From: Gottschalkiaceae bacterium SANA | GTDB taxonomy: Bacteria; Bacillota; Clostridia; Tissierellales; GPF-1 | Length of the DNA: 64,000 nt | Direction of reading: 5' to 3' | Assembly (NCBI GenBank): GCA_036323355.1 | Contig: AP028876.1 | Coordinates: 2,480,001 to 2,544,000 of the forward strand | Part shown: piece by piece, positions 13,986 through 24,762 of the stretch | Layout of the letters: each line of letters begins with the position of its first letter | How positions within the stretch are numbered: position 1 is the stretch's first letter | Position numbers and translations under genes: made by a program | The notes under the pieces: model-generated | Databases searched by the model: none | Seen by the model: the letters and a program-made list of their open reading frames with translations, nothing else | What the model was told of the DNA's origin: nothing

Positions 13986-14779
13986 CCGCGGCTCCAAATC
14001 AAAAGAGCCAGATAGCCGAGGGAGAAAATGGCTGTAATCAAGTCTCGCCTTTGATAGCGTAGAGTTTTCAATCGAGTGCGTCCTTCTCCACCACGATAGC
14101 AACGCGCTTCCATGGCCATAGCCAATTCATCCGCTCGCCTGAATGCGCTGATAAAAAGTGGTACCAACAAGGGAACTAGACTCTTAGCACGCTGGATTAG
14201 GTTTCCACTTTCGAAATCGCCACCCCGCGCCATCTGTGCCTTCATAATTTTGTTGGTTTCTTCCATAAGCGTCGGAATAAACCGCAAGGCAATGGTCATC
14301 ATCATCGCCAATTCATGCGCCGGCACCCCAATCCTTCGAAATGGATTCAAGAGTTTTTCAATCCCGTCCGTCAATTGAATGGGTGATGTCGTCAGTGTTA
14401 AAAGTGATGTCCCTGTAATCAAAAGGGTCAAACGAATCGCCATAAAGGATGCCTGGCGAAATCCCTCCTTGGTAACGGTCAGCTTGCCAAAAATGGAAAA
14501 CCAAACCTCTCCGGGAGTCAAAAACATATTTAACACAAAGGTTAATACAATAATCACCAAAATCGGTCTCAAGCCTCGAATAATAAACTTCAAGGGTACC
14601 TTGGAAAGCATGATGCTAGCGCCCAAATAGGCGATTACCAGGCCATAGGCGAGAAACTGATTCACGATAAAAAGTGAAATGATAAAGAGGAAGGTAGCCA
14701 TAATCTTCAGCCTTGGATCCAAGCGATGGATCACTGTATTCCCCGGGTAATATTGCCCAATGGTCACATTTCCAATCAT
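13979..14779 (-). CDS. ecfT: ECF transporter transmembrane component T
   Basis: The 266-residue membrane protein has about five or six hydrophobic segments, the N-terminal [17 protein letters not shown] signature and, near 150-220, two EcfT coupling motifs (the second is ARGGD). It forms the energy-coupling module with EcfA1 and EcfA2 and takes up vitamins through separate substrate-binding S components. Gene order A1-A2-T-truA downstream of rplQ is typical of Firmicutes. Confidence 0.95.
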   Translation of the reverse strand: MIGNVTIGQYYPGNTVIHRLDPRLKIMATFLFIISLFIVNQFLAYGLVIAYLGASIMLSKVPLKFIIRGLRPILVIIVLTFVLNMFLTPGEVWFSIFGKLTVTKEGFRQASFMAIRLTLLITGTSLLTLTTSPIQLTDGIEKLLNPFRRIGVPAHELAMMMTIALRFIPTLMEETNKIMKAQMARGGDFESGNLIQRAKSLVPLLVPLFISAFRRADELAMAMEARCYRGGEGRTRLKTLRYQRRDLITAIFSLGYLALLIWSRGW

Positions 14780-15639
14780 GACTTGGCCTCCTTCATCACA
14801 CGGAGCAAGACAGTTTTTGCTTCCTCCACGGTTAAGACGGTTTCATCAATTTTGACGCCCCGTGCCCGCAAACGCTCCATCAGTTCTGTAACCTGTGGAA
14901 TCCCTAGGCCGATTTCTCGGAGTCGTTCTGATTGCTGAAAAACCTCTCGTGGTGTTCCCTGCATCTCAACTTTTCCTTGATACAAGACAACCAATCGATC
15001 AACCAGTTTTGCCACATCTTCCATGCTATGAGAAACCAGAATTAAGGTAAGCTCTTTGTCTGCCTTGTGAAGGGCTTTAATTTGTCCCAAAATTTCATCT
15101 CGTCCATGGGGATCCAAACCGGCTGTAGGTTCATCCAAGATCAAGATTCTTGGTTTCATAGCCAACACCCCAGCAATAGCGACACGACGGCGTTGTCCAC
15201 CAGAAAGATCAAAAGGTGAACGCTCCCCTACTTGCTCTGGATCCAAGCCAACAAGGCGCATAGCTTCATCCACCCGTTCCTCAATTTCCACTTCAGAGAG
15301 TCCCAGGTTCTTGGGTCCATAGGCGATATCTTTCTTTACGGTTTCCTCAAACAATTGATATTCCGGATACTGAAAAACGAGCCCCACATTGCGACGTACA
15401 TCTCGCAATTTGACACCCTTATCCGTGATCGTTGTTCCCTCAATAATAATGGTACCCGAGGTCGGCTTAATCAAGGCATTCAATTCTTGAATTAATGTCG
15501 ATTTTCCCGAGCCTGTATGGCCGATTAATCCAAGAAATTCACCCGTTTGAACATGCAAATTGATGTCCACAAGCGCCGTAACTTCAAAGGGCGTATTGGG
15601 ACTGTAAATATGATTGAGATTTTCTATACGTATTGACAT
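14776..15639 (-). CDS. ecfA2: ECF transporter ATPase A2
   Basis: The 287-residue ABC ATPase has Walker [11 protein letters not shown]-loop [13 protein letters not shown], signature [17 protein letters not shown] and Walker [21 protein letters not shown] together with the EYQLFE loop is the usual EcfA2 form. It overlaps ecfT by four bases and ecfA1 by 16, so the three are translationally coupled and would be made in matched amounts. Confidence 0.96.
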   Translation of the reverse strand: MSIRIENLNHIYSPNTPFEVTALVDINLHVQTGEFLGLIGHTGSGKSTLIQELNALIKPTSGTIIIEGTTITDKGVKLRDVRRNVGLVFQYPEYQLFEETVKKDIAYGPKNLGLSEVEIEERVDEAMRLVGLDPEQVGERSPFDLSGGQRRRVAIAGVLAMKPRILILDEPTAGLDPHGRDEILGQIKALHKADKELTLILVSHSMEDVAKLVDRLVVLYQGKVEMQGTPREVFQQSERLREIGLGIPQVTELMERLRARGVKIDETVLTVEEAKTVLLRVMKEAKS

Positions 15640-16460
15640 AATTCATCTACCATCTCTTCTATTGATAAAATGTCATCGGAAAGTGGGTATCCCGATTGAA
15701 TTAGCTGATGCGCAAGATCTGTCACCTGGGGAATATCCAGGCCCAAACTTTTCATGCGGTCTACCTGATTAAATATGTTCTTGGGAACATCGTCCATCAC
15801 AATCTTACCTTTTGCCATCACCAAGACACGATCCGCTAAAATCGCTTCATCCATATAGTGGGTGATCAATAAAATTGTTTTTTTCTCTTCGGTATTTAAT
15901 TTCAGAATTGTATCCAACACCTCTCGTCGACCCGAAGGGTCTAGCATGGCTGTTGGTTCATCAAAAATAATACAATCCGGTTCCATTGCAAGCACCCCTG
16001 CAATAGCGATCCTCTGCTTTTGTCCACCAGACAAAAGATGGGGCGCGCGATCGCGGAATTCCGACATTTCAACAGTAGCTAAGGCTCGGTCAACCCGTTC
16101 TTGAATTTCCGCCTGTGGCACCCCGAGGTTCTCGGGACCAAATGCGATATCTTCTTCTACAATGGTTGCAACCAATTGATTATCCGGATTTTGAAAAACC
16201 ATTCCTGCCGTTGAACGGATATCCCAAATTTTCTCTGGGTCTTTGGTATCCATATTATCAATAATAACATGGCCTTCTGTCGGTAGCAATAAGCCGTTTA
16301 ACAGCTTTGCCAAGGTTGATTTCCCAGATCCATTATGGCCCAAAATCGCCACAAATGTCCCTGGTTCAACCGTAAAGCTAATATGATCGAGAGCGCGAAC
16401 ATTTTCGTCCTGCCCCTTGTATTCATAACTAAGGTCTTCGACACAAATCATTTTTTTCAT
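15624..16460 (-). CDS. ecfA1: ECF transporter ATPase A1
   Basis: The 278-residue ABC ATPase has Walker [30 protein letters not shown], signature [17 protein letters not shown] and Walker [13 protein letters not shown], the usual EcfA1 form. The start at 16460 follows GAGGG; an ATG four codons earlier overlaps that site. It is separated from rplQ by a terminator-like hairpin, so the transporter genes may be expressed below the ribosomal genes. Confidence 0.95.
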   Translation of the reverse strand: MKKMICVEDLSYEYKGQDENVRALDHISFTVEPGTFVAILGHNGSGKSTLAKLLNGLLLPTEGHVIIDNMDTKDPEKIWDIRSTAGMVFQNPDNQLVATIVEEDIAFGPENLGVPQAEIQERVDRALATVEMSEFRDRAPHLLSGGQKQRIAIAGVLAMEPDCIIFDEPTAMLDPSGRREVLDTILKLNTEEKKTILLITHYMDEAILADRVLVMAKGKIVMDDVPKNIFNQVDRMKSLGLDIPQVTDLAHQLIQSGYPLSDDILSIEEMVDELCQYV

Positions 16461-16483
16461 GATTACCCTCATCTTATTAGGTA

Positions 16484-16519
16484 AGAAAACAGGGACTAAG
16501 TTGTTTGCAACTTAATCCC
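16484..16519 (-). terminator. Hairpin between rplQ and ecfA1
   Basis: GGGGATTAAGTTG and CAACTTAGTCCC pair around a CAAA loop, and TGTTTTCTT follows on the minus strand. It looks like a partial terminator that closes the alpha operon while letting some transcription into ecfA1. Confidence 0.6.
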
Positions 16520-16530
16520 CGGATGCTAAC

Positions 16531-16872
16531 CTACACCAATTCTACAATCGCCATTTCGGCGCCGTCGCCCTTGCGAGGTCCTAATTTATAAACGCGTGTG
16601 TAACCACCGTCACGCTCAGCATATTTCGGTGCAATCTCGTCAAACAACGATTTTACAACGGTTTCGTCATAGACGAAAGCTAGCGCTTGTCGACGTGCAT
16701 GCAAATCGCCGCGCTTACCCAATGTGATCATCTTCTCCGCCATGCGGCGCGATTCTTGCGCTCGCGCCACCGTAGTTTCGATTCTGCCATGTGCTAGTAA
16801 GCTCGTTGTTAAGCTTCGAATCGTCGCCATACGGTGATCGGTTGCTCTGCCAAGTTTCCTTTGCTTAGCCAC
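16531..16872 (-). CDS. rplQ: Ribosomal protein L17 (bL17)
   Basis: The 113-residue protein starts [20 protein letters not shown] from a GTG codon and has [19 protein letters not shown] and a [20 protein letters not shown] end typical of bL17. It lies near the exit tunnel of the 50S subunit. It is last in the alpha operon, 23 bases after rpoA. Confidence 0.98.
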   Translation of the reverse strand: MAKQRKLGRATDHRMATIRSLTTSLLAHGRIETTVARAQESRRMAEKMITLGKRGDLHARRQALAFVYDETVVKSLFDEIAPKYAERDGGYTRVYKLGPRKGDGAEMAIVELV

Positions 16873-16895
16873 TCGTATCCCCTCCTTTGATCTTC

Positions 16896-17843
16896 TTACT
16901 CGTCAGATTTCTTAAGGCCTAAGCCTAGATCGACCAGCTTATGCTGGACTTCCTCAAGAGATTTTTTCCCAAGGTTTCGAACTTTCATCATGTCTTCTTC
17001 TGATTTGTTTGTCAGCTCGTTGACCGTATTGATCCCCGCGCGTTTCAAACAATTGTATGAACGAACAGACAAGTCCAGCTCTTCGATAGTCATCTCCAAA
17101 ACCTTCTCTTTGTCTTCTTCTTCCTTCTCTACCATGATTTCGACATTGCTAACATGCTCTGTCATCTCGATAAAAAGATTTAGATGTTCATTCATGATTT
17201 TTGCGCCAAGTGATGCTGATTCATCGGGCTTGATAGTTCCATCAGTCCAAATCTCCAACGTAAGCTTGTCGTATTTTCCATCCTGACCAAGTCGCGTATC
17301 CGATACATGATAGTTTACGCGTTTCACCGGAGTGAAAATCGAATCGACTGCGATTTCTCCAATCGACATATCATCACGCTTGTTTTGATCGGCAGGAACA
17401 TATCCGCGACCCTTGACCATCTTCATTTCCAGGTAGAGGTTCGCATTTTCATCCAAGGTGGCGATATGCAGATCCTTGTTGATGATTTCTACATCAGGAC
17501 CTGTGACAATATCTCCAGCCGTGATTTCGCCCGCGCCTTGCGCTTCAACGATCAATGTCTGCGGTTCGTCGATATACATTTTAGCAGCAATCGTTTTGAT
17601 ATTCAAAATCAATTCCGCCACGTCTTCGACAACTCCAGGAATCGTAGAAAATTCATGGAGAATCCCTTGAACTTTGATCGAAGAAACAGCCGCACCCGGT
17701 AAAGAAGATAACAGAATACGTCGAAGCGAGTTACCTAAGGTAATCCCATATCCTCGTTCTAGCGGTTCTACAACAAACTTTGCATAATGTTTTTCTTCAC
17801 TCGAGTCAATCAGCTCAATCTTCGGCTTTTCAATCTCAATCAT
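16896..17843 (-). CDS. rpoA: RNA polymerase alpha subunit
   Basis: The 315-residue protein has the N-terminal assembly domain ([33 protein letters not shown]) and, after an acidic linker ([10 protein letters not shown]), the C-terminal promoter-binding domain with [19 protein letters not shown] and [11 protein letters not shown]. The length is normal. The 76 bases before it contain no gene; rpsD, which often lies here in Clostridia, is not present. Confidence 0.99.
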   Translation of the reverse strand: MIEIEKPKIELIDSSEEKHYAKFVVEPLERGYGITLGNSLRRILLSSLPGAAVSSIKVQGILHEFSTIPGVVEDVAELILNIKTIAAKMYIDEPQTLIVEAQGAGEITAGDIVTGPDVEIINKDLHIATLDENANLYLEMKMVKGRGYVPADQNKRDDMSIGEIAVDSIFTPVKRVNYHVSDTRLGQDGKYDKLTLEIWTDGTIKPDESASLGAKIMNEHLNLFIEMTEHVSNVEIMVEKEEEDKEKVLEMTIEELDLSVRSYNCLKRAGINTVNELTNKSEEDMMKVRNLGKKSLEEVQHKLVDLGLGLKKSDE

Positions 17844-17919
17844 ACTAACCCTCCTTTTCAGTTTTCATTCTGAGGGCACCTTTAAGATCGGTAATATCAG
17901 CGATCGTGTACCTCTTCAA

Positions 17920-18318
17920 TTATACCCTTCTTCGTTTCGGTGGTCTACAGCCATTGTGTGGTACTGGTGTAACGTCTTTGATCAACGTGATATCAAGACC
18001 CGTTGCTTGCAAAGAACGAATTGCCGCCTCACGTCCTGAACCAGGACCTTTAACGTAGACTTCCACTGTTTTCAAACCATGCTCCATTGCAGCCTTGGCA
18101 GCTTTTTCAGCAGCCATTTGTGCCGCAAACGGTGTTGACTTTCTAGAACCTTTAAATCCCATTCCACCGGCCGATGCCCAAGAAATAGCATTCCCGTTAA
18201 GGTCTGAAATCGTAACGATCGTGTTATTGAAAGTCGATTTGATATGAGCTTGGCCATTCTCGATGTTCTTTCGTTCACTTTTTCGAACGCGAGTTTTAAC
18301 TTGTTTCTTAGCAGCCAT
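17920..18318 (-). CDS. rpsK: Ribosomal protein S11 (uS11)
   Basis: The 132-residue protein has [38 protein letters not shown] and the end [18 protein letters not shown], all characteristic. It is part of the 30S platform. It is 19 bases after rpsM. Confidence 0.98.
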   Translation of the reverse strand: MAAKKQVKTRVRKSERKNIENGQAHIKSTFNNTIVTISDLNGNAISWASAGGMGFKGSRKSTPFAAQMAAEKAAKAAMEHGLKTVEVYVKGPGSGREAAIRSLQATGLDITLIKDVTPVPHNGCRPPKRRRV

Positions 18319-18337
18319 GAATAGACCCTCCTTTCAG

Positions 18338-18703
18338 CTATTTTTTCCTTGTTACTCGGTTGCCTTTTGGACCCTTGCGAGTTCTGGCATTGTTTTTCGT
18401 GTTTTGACCACGAACCGGTAGACTTCTTCTATGACGAAGGCCACGGTAACACCCGATGTCGCGAAGACGTTTAATGTCCATTGCAACTTCACGACGAAGA
18501 TCTCCTTCAGTCGTGTAGTTACCAATTTCTTTACGAATTTTAGAAACTTCGTCTTCAGTCAAATCCTTAACTCGCGTATCGACATTAATGTCTGTCGCAG
18601 TAAGAATTTTTTGTGATGTTGTACGGCCAATACCGAAAATATACGTTAGGCCGATCACAACGCGCTTATCACGCGGTAAATCCACACCTTTAATACGTGC
18701 CAT
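18338..18703 (-). CDS. rpsM: Ribosomal protein S13 (uS13)
   Basis: The 121-residue protein starts [20 protein letters not shown] and ends in the basic stretch [17 protein letters not shown] that contacts the P-site tRNA and bridges to the 50S subunit. It opens the alpha operon proper after rpmJ. Confidence 0.98.
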   Translation of the reverse strand: MARIKGVDLPRDKRVVIGLTYIFGIGRTTSQKILTATDINVDTRVKDLTEDEVSKIRKEIGNYTTEGDLRREVAMDIKRLRDIGCYRGLRHRRSLPVRGQNTKNNARTRKGPKGNRVTRKK

Positions 18704-18728
18704 ATAGTTCTACACCTCCCTGCTCGTG

Positions 18729-18842
18729 TTAACCCTGCACTTGCTTGTGCTTGGGATTTTCACAGATGACCATGACCTTTCCATGGCGTCGAATGATTTT
18801 GCATTTTTCACAGATTTTCTTTACCGACGGTCTTACTTTCAT
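18729..18842 (-). CDS. rpmJ: Ribosomal protein L36 (bL36), zinc-binding form
   Basis: The 37-residue protein starts at the ATG at 18840-18842 ([20 protein letters not shown]) and carries C11, C14, C27 and H32, the zinc site of the C-plus form. It is encoded between infA and rpsM, the standard place. Confidence 0.97.
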   Translation of the reverse strand: MKVRPSVKKICEKCKIIRRHGKVMVICENPKHKQVQG

Positions 18843-18861
18843 CGTAATCCCTCCTTGTATA

Positions 18862-19104
18862 CTACTTTCTCCACGTAATCCTACCTTTGCTAAGATCATA
18901 GGGTGAAAGTTCCAACACTACGCGGTCACCAGCCAAGATTCGAATGTAATGCATTCTAAGCTTACCGGATACATGTCCCATGACAATATGCCCGTTTTCT
19001 AATTTGACTCGGAACACAGCGTTAGGCAACACTTCCACAACAATGCCTTCGACCTCAATTACGCCCTCTTTTTGCTTTGACTCTGGTCTCGTTCTTTTGG
19101 CCAC
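18862..19104 (-). CDS. infA: Translation initiation factor IF-1
   Basis: The 80-residue OB-fold protein has [36 protein letters not shown] and [11 protein letters not shown]. It binds the 30S A site at initiation. The GTG start at 19104 gives an N-terminal extension of about eight residues (RTRPESKQ) relative to the usual 72-residue form, and it is backed by a good binding site (GGAGG at eight bases), so I keep it. Confidence 0.96.
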   Translation of the reverse strand: MAKRTRPESKQKEGVIEVEGIVVEVLPNAVFRVKLENGHIVMGHVSGKLRMHYIRILAGDRVVLELSPYDLSKGRITWRK

Positions 19105-19123
19105 TTTTCATTCCTCCGATCCC

Positions 19124-19414
19124 TTAGCGATTTTCCTTATGTTCATTATAAGGCGCTAATAGTCTTCGTAAATACGCATTATTGATCTTGATGTCTGAAT
19201 CCAGACGTTCTTGAAATTCCTTCAAAACCGTTTGATAAACAACAAGATGCTTGATCTTTTTCTTCTTTGGGTTTGCAAGTCTTCGTAAATCACCGTCAAT
19301 CAACATCACATAATGCAGATCAAGAATTTCCGAAACAAGAAACACCCGGTCTTTGTCACGTCCTGTTTTTGAACGCACCACTTGACCGATTTGGATGGAT
19401 GTTGTTCTTTCCAT
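19124..19414 (-). CDS. KOW-domain RNA-binding protein
   Basis: The 96-residue product (MERTTSIQIGQVVRSKTGRD, KDRVFLVSEI, LIDGDLRRLANPKKKKIKHL) has an L14e/L27e-like KOW fold. Small proteins of this kind are commonly encoded between map and infA in Clostridia. The start at 19414 follows AGAGGTGA; the longer frame to 19504 lies in map. It may be a ribosome-associated or RNA-binding accessory; its role is not established. Confidence 0.8.
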   Translation of the reverse strand: MERTTSIQIGQVVRSKTGRDKDRVFLVSEILDLHYVMLIDGDLRRLANPKKKKIKHLVVYQTVLKEFQERLDSDIKINNAYLRRLLAPYNEHKENR

Positions 19415-19427
19415 CTGTTCACCTCTT

Positions 19428-20174
19428 CTATCGCATGGACAATATGTCAGGTTCCCCATCCGTAATGGCGATTGTATTCTCATAATGTGCAGATCGTTTT
19501 CCATCCATCGTCACGACCGTCCATTCGTTCGGCAGGACGCGGACAGTAAATCGTCCTTCATTAATCATCGGTTCAATCGCTAATACCATGCCTTTTTGCA
19601 ACCGTGGACCTCGACCCGCTGGTCCATAATTTGGAATCTGTGGATCCTCGTGCAATTCTCGTCCAATCCCATGTCCAACATAGTCTCGAACAACTGAAAA
19701 GCCCCTGGTTTCCACATACGCTTGAATCGCATGAGAAATATCCGATAGGCGATTGCCAACGCGTGCAAACTTAATTCCTTCAAAGAAGGACTGTTTAGTT
19801 GCAGCAATTAGCAGTTTCGCTTGCTCGTCAATAACTCCTACGCCATGCGTGCGAGCCGCATCCCCGTAATAGCCCTCGATGATCGCGCCTGTATCAAGAC
19901 TGACAATGTCACCTTCTATCAACTTTCGTGTTCCTGGAATTCCATGAACCACTTCATCGTTAACAGAGATACAAACCGTTCCTGGGAATCCTCCATAACC
20001 TTTAAAGGCTGGGAGTCCCCCGCGGCTTCGAATAAATTCTTCCGCCGCTTCATCGAGTTCCTTCGTCATGATACCTGGTTGAATCAACCCCGCCAAATAC
20101 TCATGCGTCAATGCGGTGAGGGTATTAGCCTTCCGCATAGATTCAATTTCTCTCTGGCTTTTAATTTGTATCAT
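19428..20174 (-). CDS. map: Methionine aminopeptidase, type I
   Basis: The 248-residue enzyme removes the initiator methionine from nascent proteins. It shows the metal ligands in SLDTGAIIEGYYGDAARTHGV (two Asp), GHGIGRELHEDPQIPNYG (His), the EPMINEG Glu and the final Glu in HYENTIAIT. The length is standard. It lies between adk and infA as in other Firmicutes. Confidence 0.97.
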   Translation of the reverse strand: MIQIKSQREIESMRKANTLTALTHEYLAGLIQPGIMTKELDEAAEEFIRSRGGLPAFKGYGGFPGTVCISVNDEVVHGIPGTRKLIEGDIVSLDTGAIIEGYYGDAARTHGVGVIDEQAKLLIAATKQSFFEGIKFARVGNRLSDISHAIQAYVETRGFSVVRDYVGHGIGRELHEDPQIPNYGPAGRGPRLQKGMVLAIEPMINEGRFTVRVLPNEWTVVTMDGKRSAHYENTIAITDGEPDILSMR

Positions 20175-20186
20175 TTTTAGTCCCTT

Positions 20187-20840
20187 CTACTCAACTGCTT
20201 GATTAAGAGCAGCCTCAATTGAAGTTGTAACCTTATTGATGGTTTGTGTTCCATCAATGTCCAGTACCATTCCATACTTTCGATAATAATCGATCACAGC
20301 AGCTGTGTTATGATGAAACACTTCAAGTCTTTTGCTTACGGCTTTCTCATTGTCATCAGATCGCTGAATCAACTTGCCTCCGCATAAATCGCAGATATCA
20401 AATTTTTTCGGCTTCTTATAAACCAAATGAAAGCTCGCGTTGCAATCAAGGCAGGTCCGTCTGTCTGAGATTCTGTGAATCAACACATCATCAGGAACTA
20501 CAATATTTACCAGAGAGTTGATTTCACAATCATGTTCTCGCAAATATTGATCCAATGCCTCTGCTTGAACTACCGTTCGCGGAAATCCATCCAATAAAAA
20601 ACCATTCTTGCAATCTTCTGATTGTAGCCGTTCTTCAACGAGCTCAAAAACCAGATCATCTGGAACCAACTGTCCCTTGGAAATATAGCCATCGGCTATC
20701 TCCCCAAGCGGTGTTTTCCTTCGAATGTGATCGCGTAAAATATTTCCTGTTGAAATATGCGGAATTCCGTACTTCTCAATGATATTCGTCGCCTGCGTCC
20801 CCTTACCAGCGCCCGGCGGTCCTACCAAAATAAGCCTCAC
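20187..20840 (-). CDS. adk: Adenylate kinase
   Basis: The 217-residue enzyme catalyses AMP + ATP = 2 ADP. It has the P-loop GPPGAGKGTQ at 7-16, GFPRTVVQAEAL and a LID with four cysteines (CLDC and CDLC), the zinc-binding type. The start is GTG at 20840, nine bases after GGAG; the ATG three codons earlier directly abuts that site. Confidence 0.97.
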   Translation of the reverse strand: MRLILVGPPGAGKGTQATNIIEKYGIPHISTGNILRDHIRRKTPLGEIADGYISKGQLVPDDLVFELVEERLQSEDCKNGFLLDGFPRTVVQAEALDQYLREHDCEINSLVNIVVPDDVLIHRISDRRTCLDCNASFHLVYKKPKKFDICDLCGGKLIQRSDDNEKAVSKRLEVFHHNTAAVIDYYRKYGMVLDIDGTQTINKVTTSIEAALNQAVE

Positions 20841-20914
20841 AATGACCATCTCCTTTTACAATCCCCTAACATGAAACTTATCCCCTATATTCAGTTTCGT
20901 ATCCATACAAGTTC

Positions 20915-22195
20915 TTACTTCAAAAAGCCCTTATAGTGACGCTGCAACATCTGCGCTTCAATCTGTTTGAAGGTTTCTAATGCAACACCAATAATGATGA
21001 TTAACGAGGTTCCACCAAAAGCGATATTCAAGTTTGTAAATGTCGAAATTGCTGTTGGAAGTACTGCGATCAAGCCTAAGGCAATCGCACCCAACAAGGT
21101 AATTCGATTCACAACGCTTGAAAGATATTCAGCCGTTGGTTTTCCTGGACGTCGTCCCGGAATGAAGCCACCGTATTTCTTTAAATTGTCTGCATAATCA
21201 ACCGGATTAAACTGAATCGCCGTATAGAAATACGTGAAGAATACAATCAATCCAAAGTTGAGAATGGTGTAAATAATGATTCCTGGTTCACCCGGTGTCG
21301 GTGCCAACCAACGATTTACAAAGTTTGCATATCCACTATTCGGGAAGAACATGCCGATCGTTGGCAAGAATGCCAATACGGATGTCGAGAAGATGACTGG
21401 AATAACGCCTGCCATCAAAACCTTCAAAGGAATGTGCGTGCTTTGTCCACCATAGAGCTTGCGGCCAACCACTCGTTTTGAATACTGAACTGGAATCTTT
21501 CTTGATCCTTCTTGAATCGCAACAACCCCTGCAATAACAGTGATCGATACGGCAAAGAAGAGAATCAATTCAATCAAGCTAACCGTACCAGCCGAGAAAA
21601 GCTTGAATGTATTGATGTAATCGCCAGGCATGCGACTGATAATTCCTGTGAAGATAATCAAGGAAATACCGTTCCCGATGCCGTTTGTCGTGATTTGCTC
21701 ACCCAACCACATCAAGAATGCTGTACCTGCTGTCAAAACGATAATAACCGTAAATTTTGTCATAAACGTATCATCGATCAACGCGCGATTAAATAAACCG
21801 ATAGAAATACCAAAGGCTTGAACCAACGCGAAAATTACAGTACCAATACGCGTTCTCTGAGCCATTTTCTTACGTCCGGCTTCCCCTTCGCGAGCTAAAA
21901 GCTCCCAACTAGGCAAAGCGATCGTCAGTAATTGCACGATGATGCTAGCAGTAACATAGGGATAGATGCTCAATGCAAAAATTGTAAACTGTGAAAACGC
22001 ACCGCCTGCCATAACATCAAAGAATCCCAAAATGCCGTTTTCTTGACTAGCAAATAAAGCTTGAATGGCTTCTGTGTTCATTCCTGGTACTGGAATTGCT
22101 GCACCGATTCGGTAAATCACCAGCATCATGAATGTAAAGATCATGCGTTTTCTCAGATCGGGAATTTTCCATGCGTTTTTCAAAGTTTGCAGCAT
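20915..22195 (-). CDS. secY: Protein translocase subunit SecY
   Basis: The 426-residue membrane protein has ten predicted hydrophobic segments, the opening FTFMMLVIYRIGAAIPVPGM and the cytoplasmic loop IPVQYSKRVVGRK. It forms the translocation channel with SecE. Its ATG follows the rplO stop codon with no gap, a tight coupling. Confidence 0.98.
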   Translation of the reverse strand: MLQTLKNAWKIPDLRKRMIFTFMMLVIYRIGAAIPVPGMNTEAIQALFASQENGILGFFDVMAGGAFSQFTIFALSIYPYVTASIIVQLLTIALPSWELLAREGEAGRKKMAQRTRIGTVIFALVQAFGISIGLFNRALIDDTFMTKFTVIIVLTAGTAFLMWLGEQITTNGIGNGISLIIFTGIISRMPGDYINTFKLFSAGTVSLIELILFFAVSITVIAGVVAIQEGSRKIPVQYSKRVVGRKLYGGQSTHIPLKVLMAGVIPVIFSTSVLAFLPTIGMFFPNSGYANFVNRWLAPTPGEPGIIIYTILNFGLIVFFTYFYTAIQFNPVDYADNLKKYGGFIPGRRPGKPTAEYLSSVVNRITLLGAIALGLIAVLPTAISTFTNLNIAFGGTSLIIIIGVALETFKQIEAQMLQRHYKGFLK

Positions 22196-22639
22196 CTAGA
22201 TCACCTCTGCCTTTCCACCCGCAGCTTCGATTTTCTCAACAGCTGTCTTGCTGAATTGGTTTGCTTTTACTGTCAATTTCTTTTCCAGTTCGCCGTGACC
22301 TAATACCTTAACACCATCACCGATTTTATTGATCAATCCTGATTCAATTAACAATGCTGGTGTTACTTCTGTGCCATCTTCGAATTGGTTCAACATTTTC
22401 ACGTTGACTGATTCAATATGCTTCATAAAACGAGCATTACTGAATCCACGTTTTGGCAAACGTCTTGCTAAAGGCATTTGACCGCCTTCAAAACCAACTC
22501 TTACACTACCGCCTGAACGAGATTTTTGACCATCTTGTCCACGGCCAGCTGTCTTTCCTTGACCCGTTGCAGCACCACGACCCAAACGCTTACGGTTTTT
22601 TGTCGTACCTGCATTCGGTTTTAAAGAATGTAGCTTCAT
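22196..22639 (-). CDS. rplO: Ribosomal protein L15 (uL15)
   Basis: The 147-residue protein has [40 protein letters not shown] and [13 protein letters not shown], the glycine- and basic-rich L15 features. It is a late 50S assembly protein of the spc operon. Confidence 0.98.
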   Translation of the reverse strand: MKLHSLKPNAGTTKNRKRLGRGAATGQGKTAGRGQDGQKSRSGGSVRVGFEGGQMPLARRLPKRGFSNARFMKHIESVNVKMLNQFEDGTEVTPALLIESGLINKIGDGVKVLGHGELEKKLTVKANQFSKTAVEKIEAAGGKAEVI

Positions 22640-22658
22640 GGTTCCACCTCCTTATAGA

Positions 22659-22835
22659 TTACTCGACGATTTCAACCAAGTGGTTGACAATATTAATCAT
22701 GCCTCTAATTTGAGGTGTGTCTTGTTTTTCTACTACCTGACCGATCTTACGTAGTCCTAAAGCTTGAACCGTCTTGCGCTGCTTTTCGACTCTACCGATC
22801 GTTGACTTTACCAATTTGACTTTGATCGTAGCCAA
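22659..22835 (-). CDS. rpmD: Ribosomal protein L30 (uL30)
   Basis: The 58-residue protein ([20 protein letters not shown] and [17 protein letters not shown]) is standard uL30. The start is most likely the TTG at 22833-22835, six bases after AGGGGGTG. A GTG three codons earlier is inside that site. Confidence 0.95.
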   Translation of the reverse strand: MATIKVKLVKSTIGRVEKQRKTVQALGLRKIGQVVEKQDTPQIRGMINIVNHLVEIVE

Positions 22836-22847
22836 GGTGTACACCCC

Positions 22848-23354
22848 CTAACCTAAGATTTCCTCTACAGTTTTTCCACGCATCTTCGCAACATCTTCCG
22901 GACGCTTCAAGCTGGCTAGTGCCACCATGCATGCGCTCGTCATATTACGAGGATTGTTTGAACCTAGAGATTTTGTTCGAATGTTTTTAATGCCTGCAAG
23001 CTCCAATACGGCACGTACTGGACCGCCGGCAATAACACCTGTTCCTTCTGGTGCAGGTTTAAGCAATACTTTACCCGCGCCGAAATCCCCAATAATTGCA
23101 TGAGGAATCGTACCATCTACCAACGGTACAAGGACAAGATGCTTTTTCGCGTCTTCGACAGCTTTACGGATTGCGTCTGGAATTTCAATGGCTTTAGCCA
23201 TTCCAACTCCGACGTATCCATTTTCGTCGCCAACCACGACAAGTGCTGAGAAGCGGAAGTTACGTCCACCCTTAACAACTTTTGTGACGCGGTTGATGTT
23301 AACCATTTTTTCTTTTAAATCCAATTTGTTTGGATCAATTTTCGCACGTCGCAT
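22848..23354 (-). CDS. rpsE: Ribosomal protein S5 (uS5)
   Basis: The 168-residue protein has [20 protein letters not shown] (double-stranded RNA-binding domain) and [20 protein letters not shown]. It is needed for decoding accuracy. Two ATG codons lie in a row; the second (23354) is better spaced from AGGAGG. Confidence 0.98.
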   Translation of the reverse strand: MRRAKIDPNKLDLKEKMVNINRVTKVVKGGRNFRFSALVVVGDENGYVGVGMAKAIEIPDAIRKAVEDAKKHLVLVPLVDGTIPHAIIGDFGAGKVLLKPAPEGTGVIAGGPVRAVLELAGIKNIRTKSLGSNNPRNMTSACMVALASLKRPEDVAKMRGKTVEEILG

Positions 23355-23370
23355 CATTTACCTCCTCGTC

Positions 23371-23739
23371 TTAGAATTTTAGTCCTGCCTCACGAGCAGC
23401 TTCTGCGAGGGCTTTCACACGACCATGATAGATAAAACCACCACGATCAAATACTACTACTGAAACCCCTTTTTCCAAAGCGCGTTCTGCCGCCAATTGG
23501 CCAATGCGCTTTGCTGCATCGAGATTAGACGTACTTTCCAAATTAGCCTTTACATCTTTCTCTACTGTTGATGCTGAAACAATTGTCTTGCCAGAAGCAT
23601 CATCAATAAGTTGAGCGTAAATATGCTTAGAGCTTCTAAATACGTTCAAACGTGGACGTTCAGGAGTTCCTTGGACCTTATTTCTTAGACGCACATGTCT
23701 TTTCTGACGATTTTTATTTTTATCGATCTTTTTAAACAC
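23371..23739 (-). CDS. rplR: Ribosomal protein L18 (uL18)
   Basis: The 122-residue protein has [34 protein letters not shown] and [20 protein letters not shown], typical of the 5S-rRNA-binding uL18. The start codon is GTG. Confidence 0.98.
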   Translation of the reverse strand: MFKKIDKNKNRQKRHVRLRNKVQGTPERPRLNVFRSSKHIYAQLIDDASGKTIVSASTVEKDVKANLESTSNLDAAKRIGQLAAERALEKGVSVVVFDRGGFIYHGRVKALAEAAREAGLKF

Positions 23740-23774
23740 AGCTGTTCACTCCTTTCTATCGGCAGCTAACTGGA

Positions 23775-24314
23775 CTACTTACCAGTTTTACCTTCTTTAC
23801 GACGTACATATTCGCCTTCATATCGAATTCCTTTGCCTTTATAAGGCTCTGGTTTTCTCCAATCACGAATAACTGCCGCATAGTTACCGACCTGTTGTTT
23901 GTTGATGCCTTTAACGATTATTTTATTTTGACCTTCGACTACTGTCTCTAGTCCCTCGGGATCTTCCATCACTACTGGATGAGAAAAACCAAGGCTCAAG
24001 TTAAGATTCTTTCCCTGCTTTGCTGCACGGTATCCAACGCCGACGATTTCCAAACGCTTTTCAAAGCCTTTAGAAACTCCTTCGATCATATTGGCGACCA
24101 AAGCGCGTGTCAAACCATGAAGAGAACGATGTCGCTTGTTATCCGTTGGACGTGAAATTGTGATGATATTTCCTTCAATTGAAATTACCATATCCACATC
24201 CATCGCTTCAACCAATTGGCCTTTTGGACCCTTTACTGTTACGACATTTTTCTCATCAATAGTAATCTCTACGCCCGCTGGGAGTTCAATCGGTTTTAAA
24301 CCAACTCTAGACAT
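23775..24314 (-). CDS. rplF: Ribosomal protein L6 (uL6)
   Basis: The 179-residue protein has [31 protein letters not shown] and the C-terminal [20 protein letters not shown]. It lies near the GTPase-associated centre of the 50S subunit. Confidence 0.98.
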   Translation of the reverse strand: MSRVGLKPIELPAGVEITIDEKNVVTVKGPKGQLVEAMDVDMVISIEGNIITISRPTDNKRHRSLHGLTRALVANMIEGVSKGFEKRLEIVGVGYRAAKQGKNLNLSLGFSHPVVMEDPEGLETVVEGQNKIIVKGINKQQVGNYAAVIRDWRKPEPYKGKGIRYEGEYVRRKEGKTGK

Positions 24315-24336
24315 TTTCTAGCACCTCCTGCTTCTT

Positions 24337-24735
24337 CTACCAAACGTAGCAGACTACCTCTCCGCCAACGTGTTCTTTTCTTGCTTGTCGATCCGACATG
24401 ATTCCTTTTGAAGTCGAAATCATTGCAATTCCGAGTCCACCCAGAACACGAGGAAGCTCGTTATTCCGTGCGTATACTCTCAATCCTGGTTTCGAAATTC
24501 GCTTAATTCCCGTAATAACACGAGAAGTATCAGCGGTATATTTCAATTGGATTCGGATGATCCCTTGCTTGTCGTCTTCAATGACATCGTAACCTTTGAT
24601 ATATCCTTCTTCTACTAGAAGTTGCGCGATTGCCACTTTGATTTTCGCTCCAGGAACCTCACAAGACTCATGTCGTGCATTGTTCGCGTTTCGAATTCGC
24701 GTTAGCATATCCGCGATAGGATCAGTCATTACCAT
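24337..24735 (-). CDS. rpsH: Ribosomal protein S8 (uS8)
   Basis: The 132-residue protein has [20 protein letters not shown] and [20 protein letters not shown]. It is a central-domain 16S rRNA binder and, in E. coli, the regulator of the spc operon; whether the same holds here cannot be read from the sequence. Confidence 0.98.
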   Translation of the reverse strand: MVMTDPIADMLTRIRNANNARHESCEVPGAKIKVAIAQLLVEEGYIKGYDVIEDDKQGIIRIQLKYTADTSRVITGIKRISKPGLRVYARNNELPRVLGGLGIAMISTSKGIMSDRQARKEHVGGEVVCYVW

Positions 24736-24762
24736 ACGAGTACCCTCCTTCCGATTTGTTGA

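Noticed and set aside
13986-14102. Longer TruA starting inside ecfT
   Set aside because: The extension is out of frame with ecfT but has no TruA similarity; the GTG at 13985 gives the usual start.
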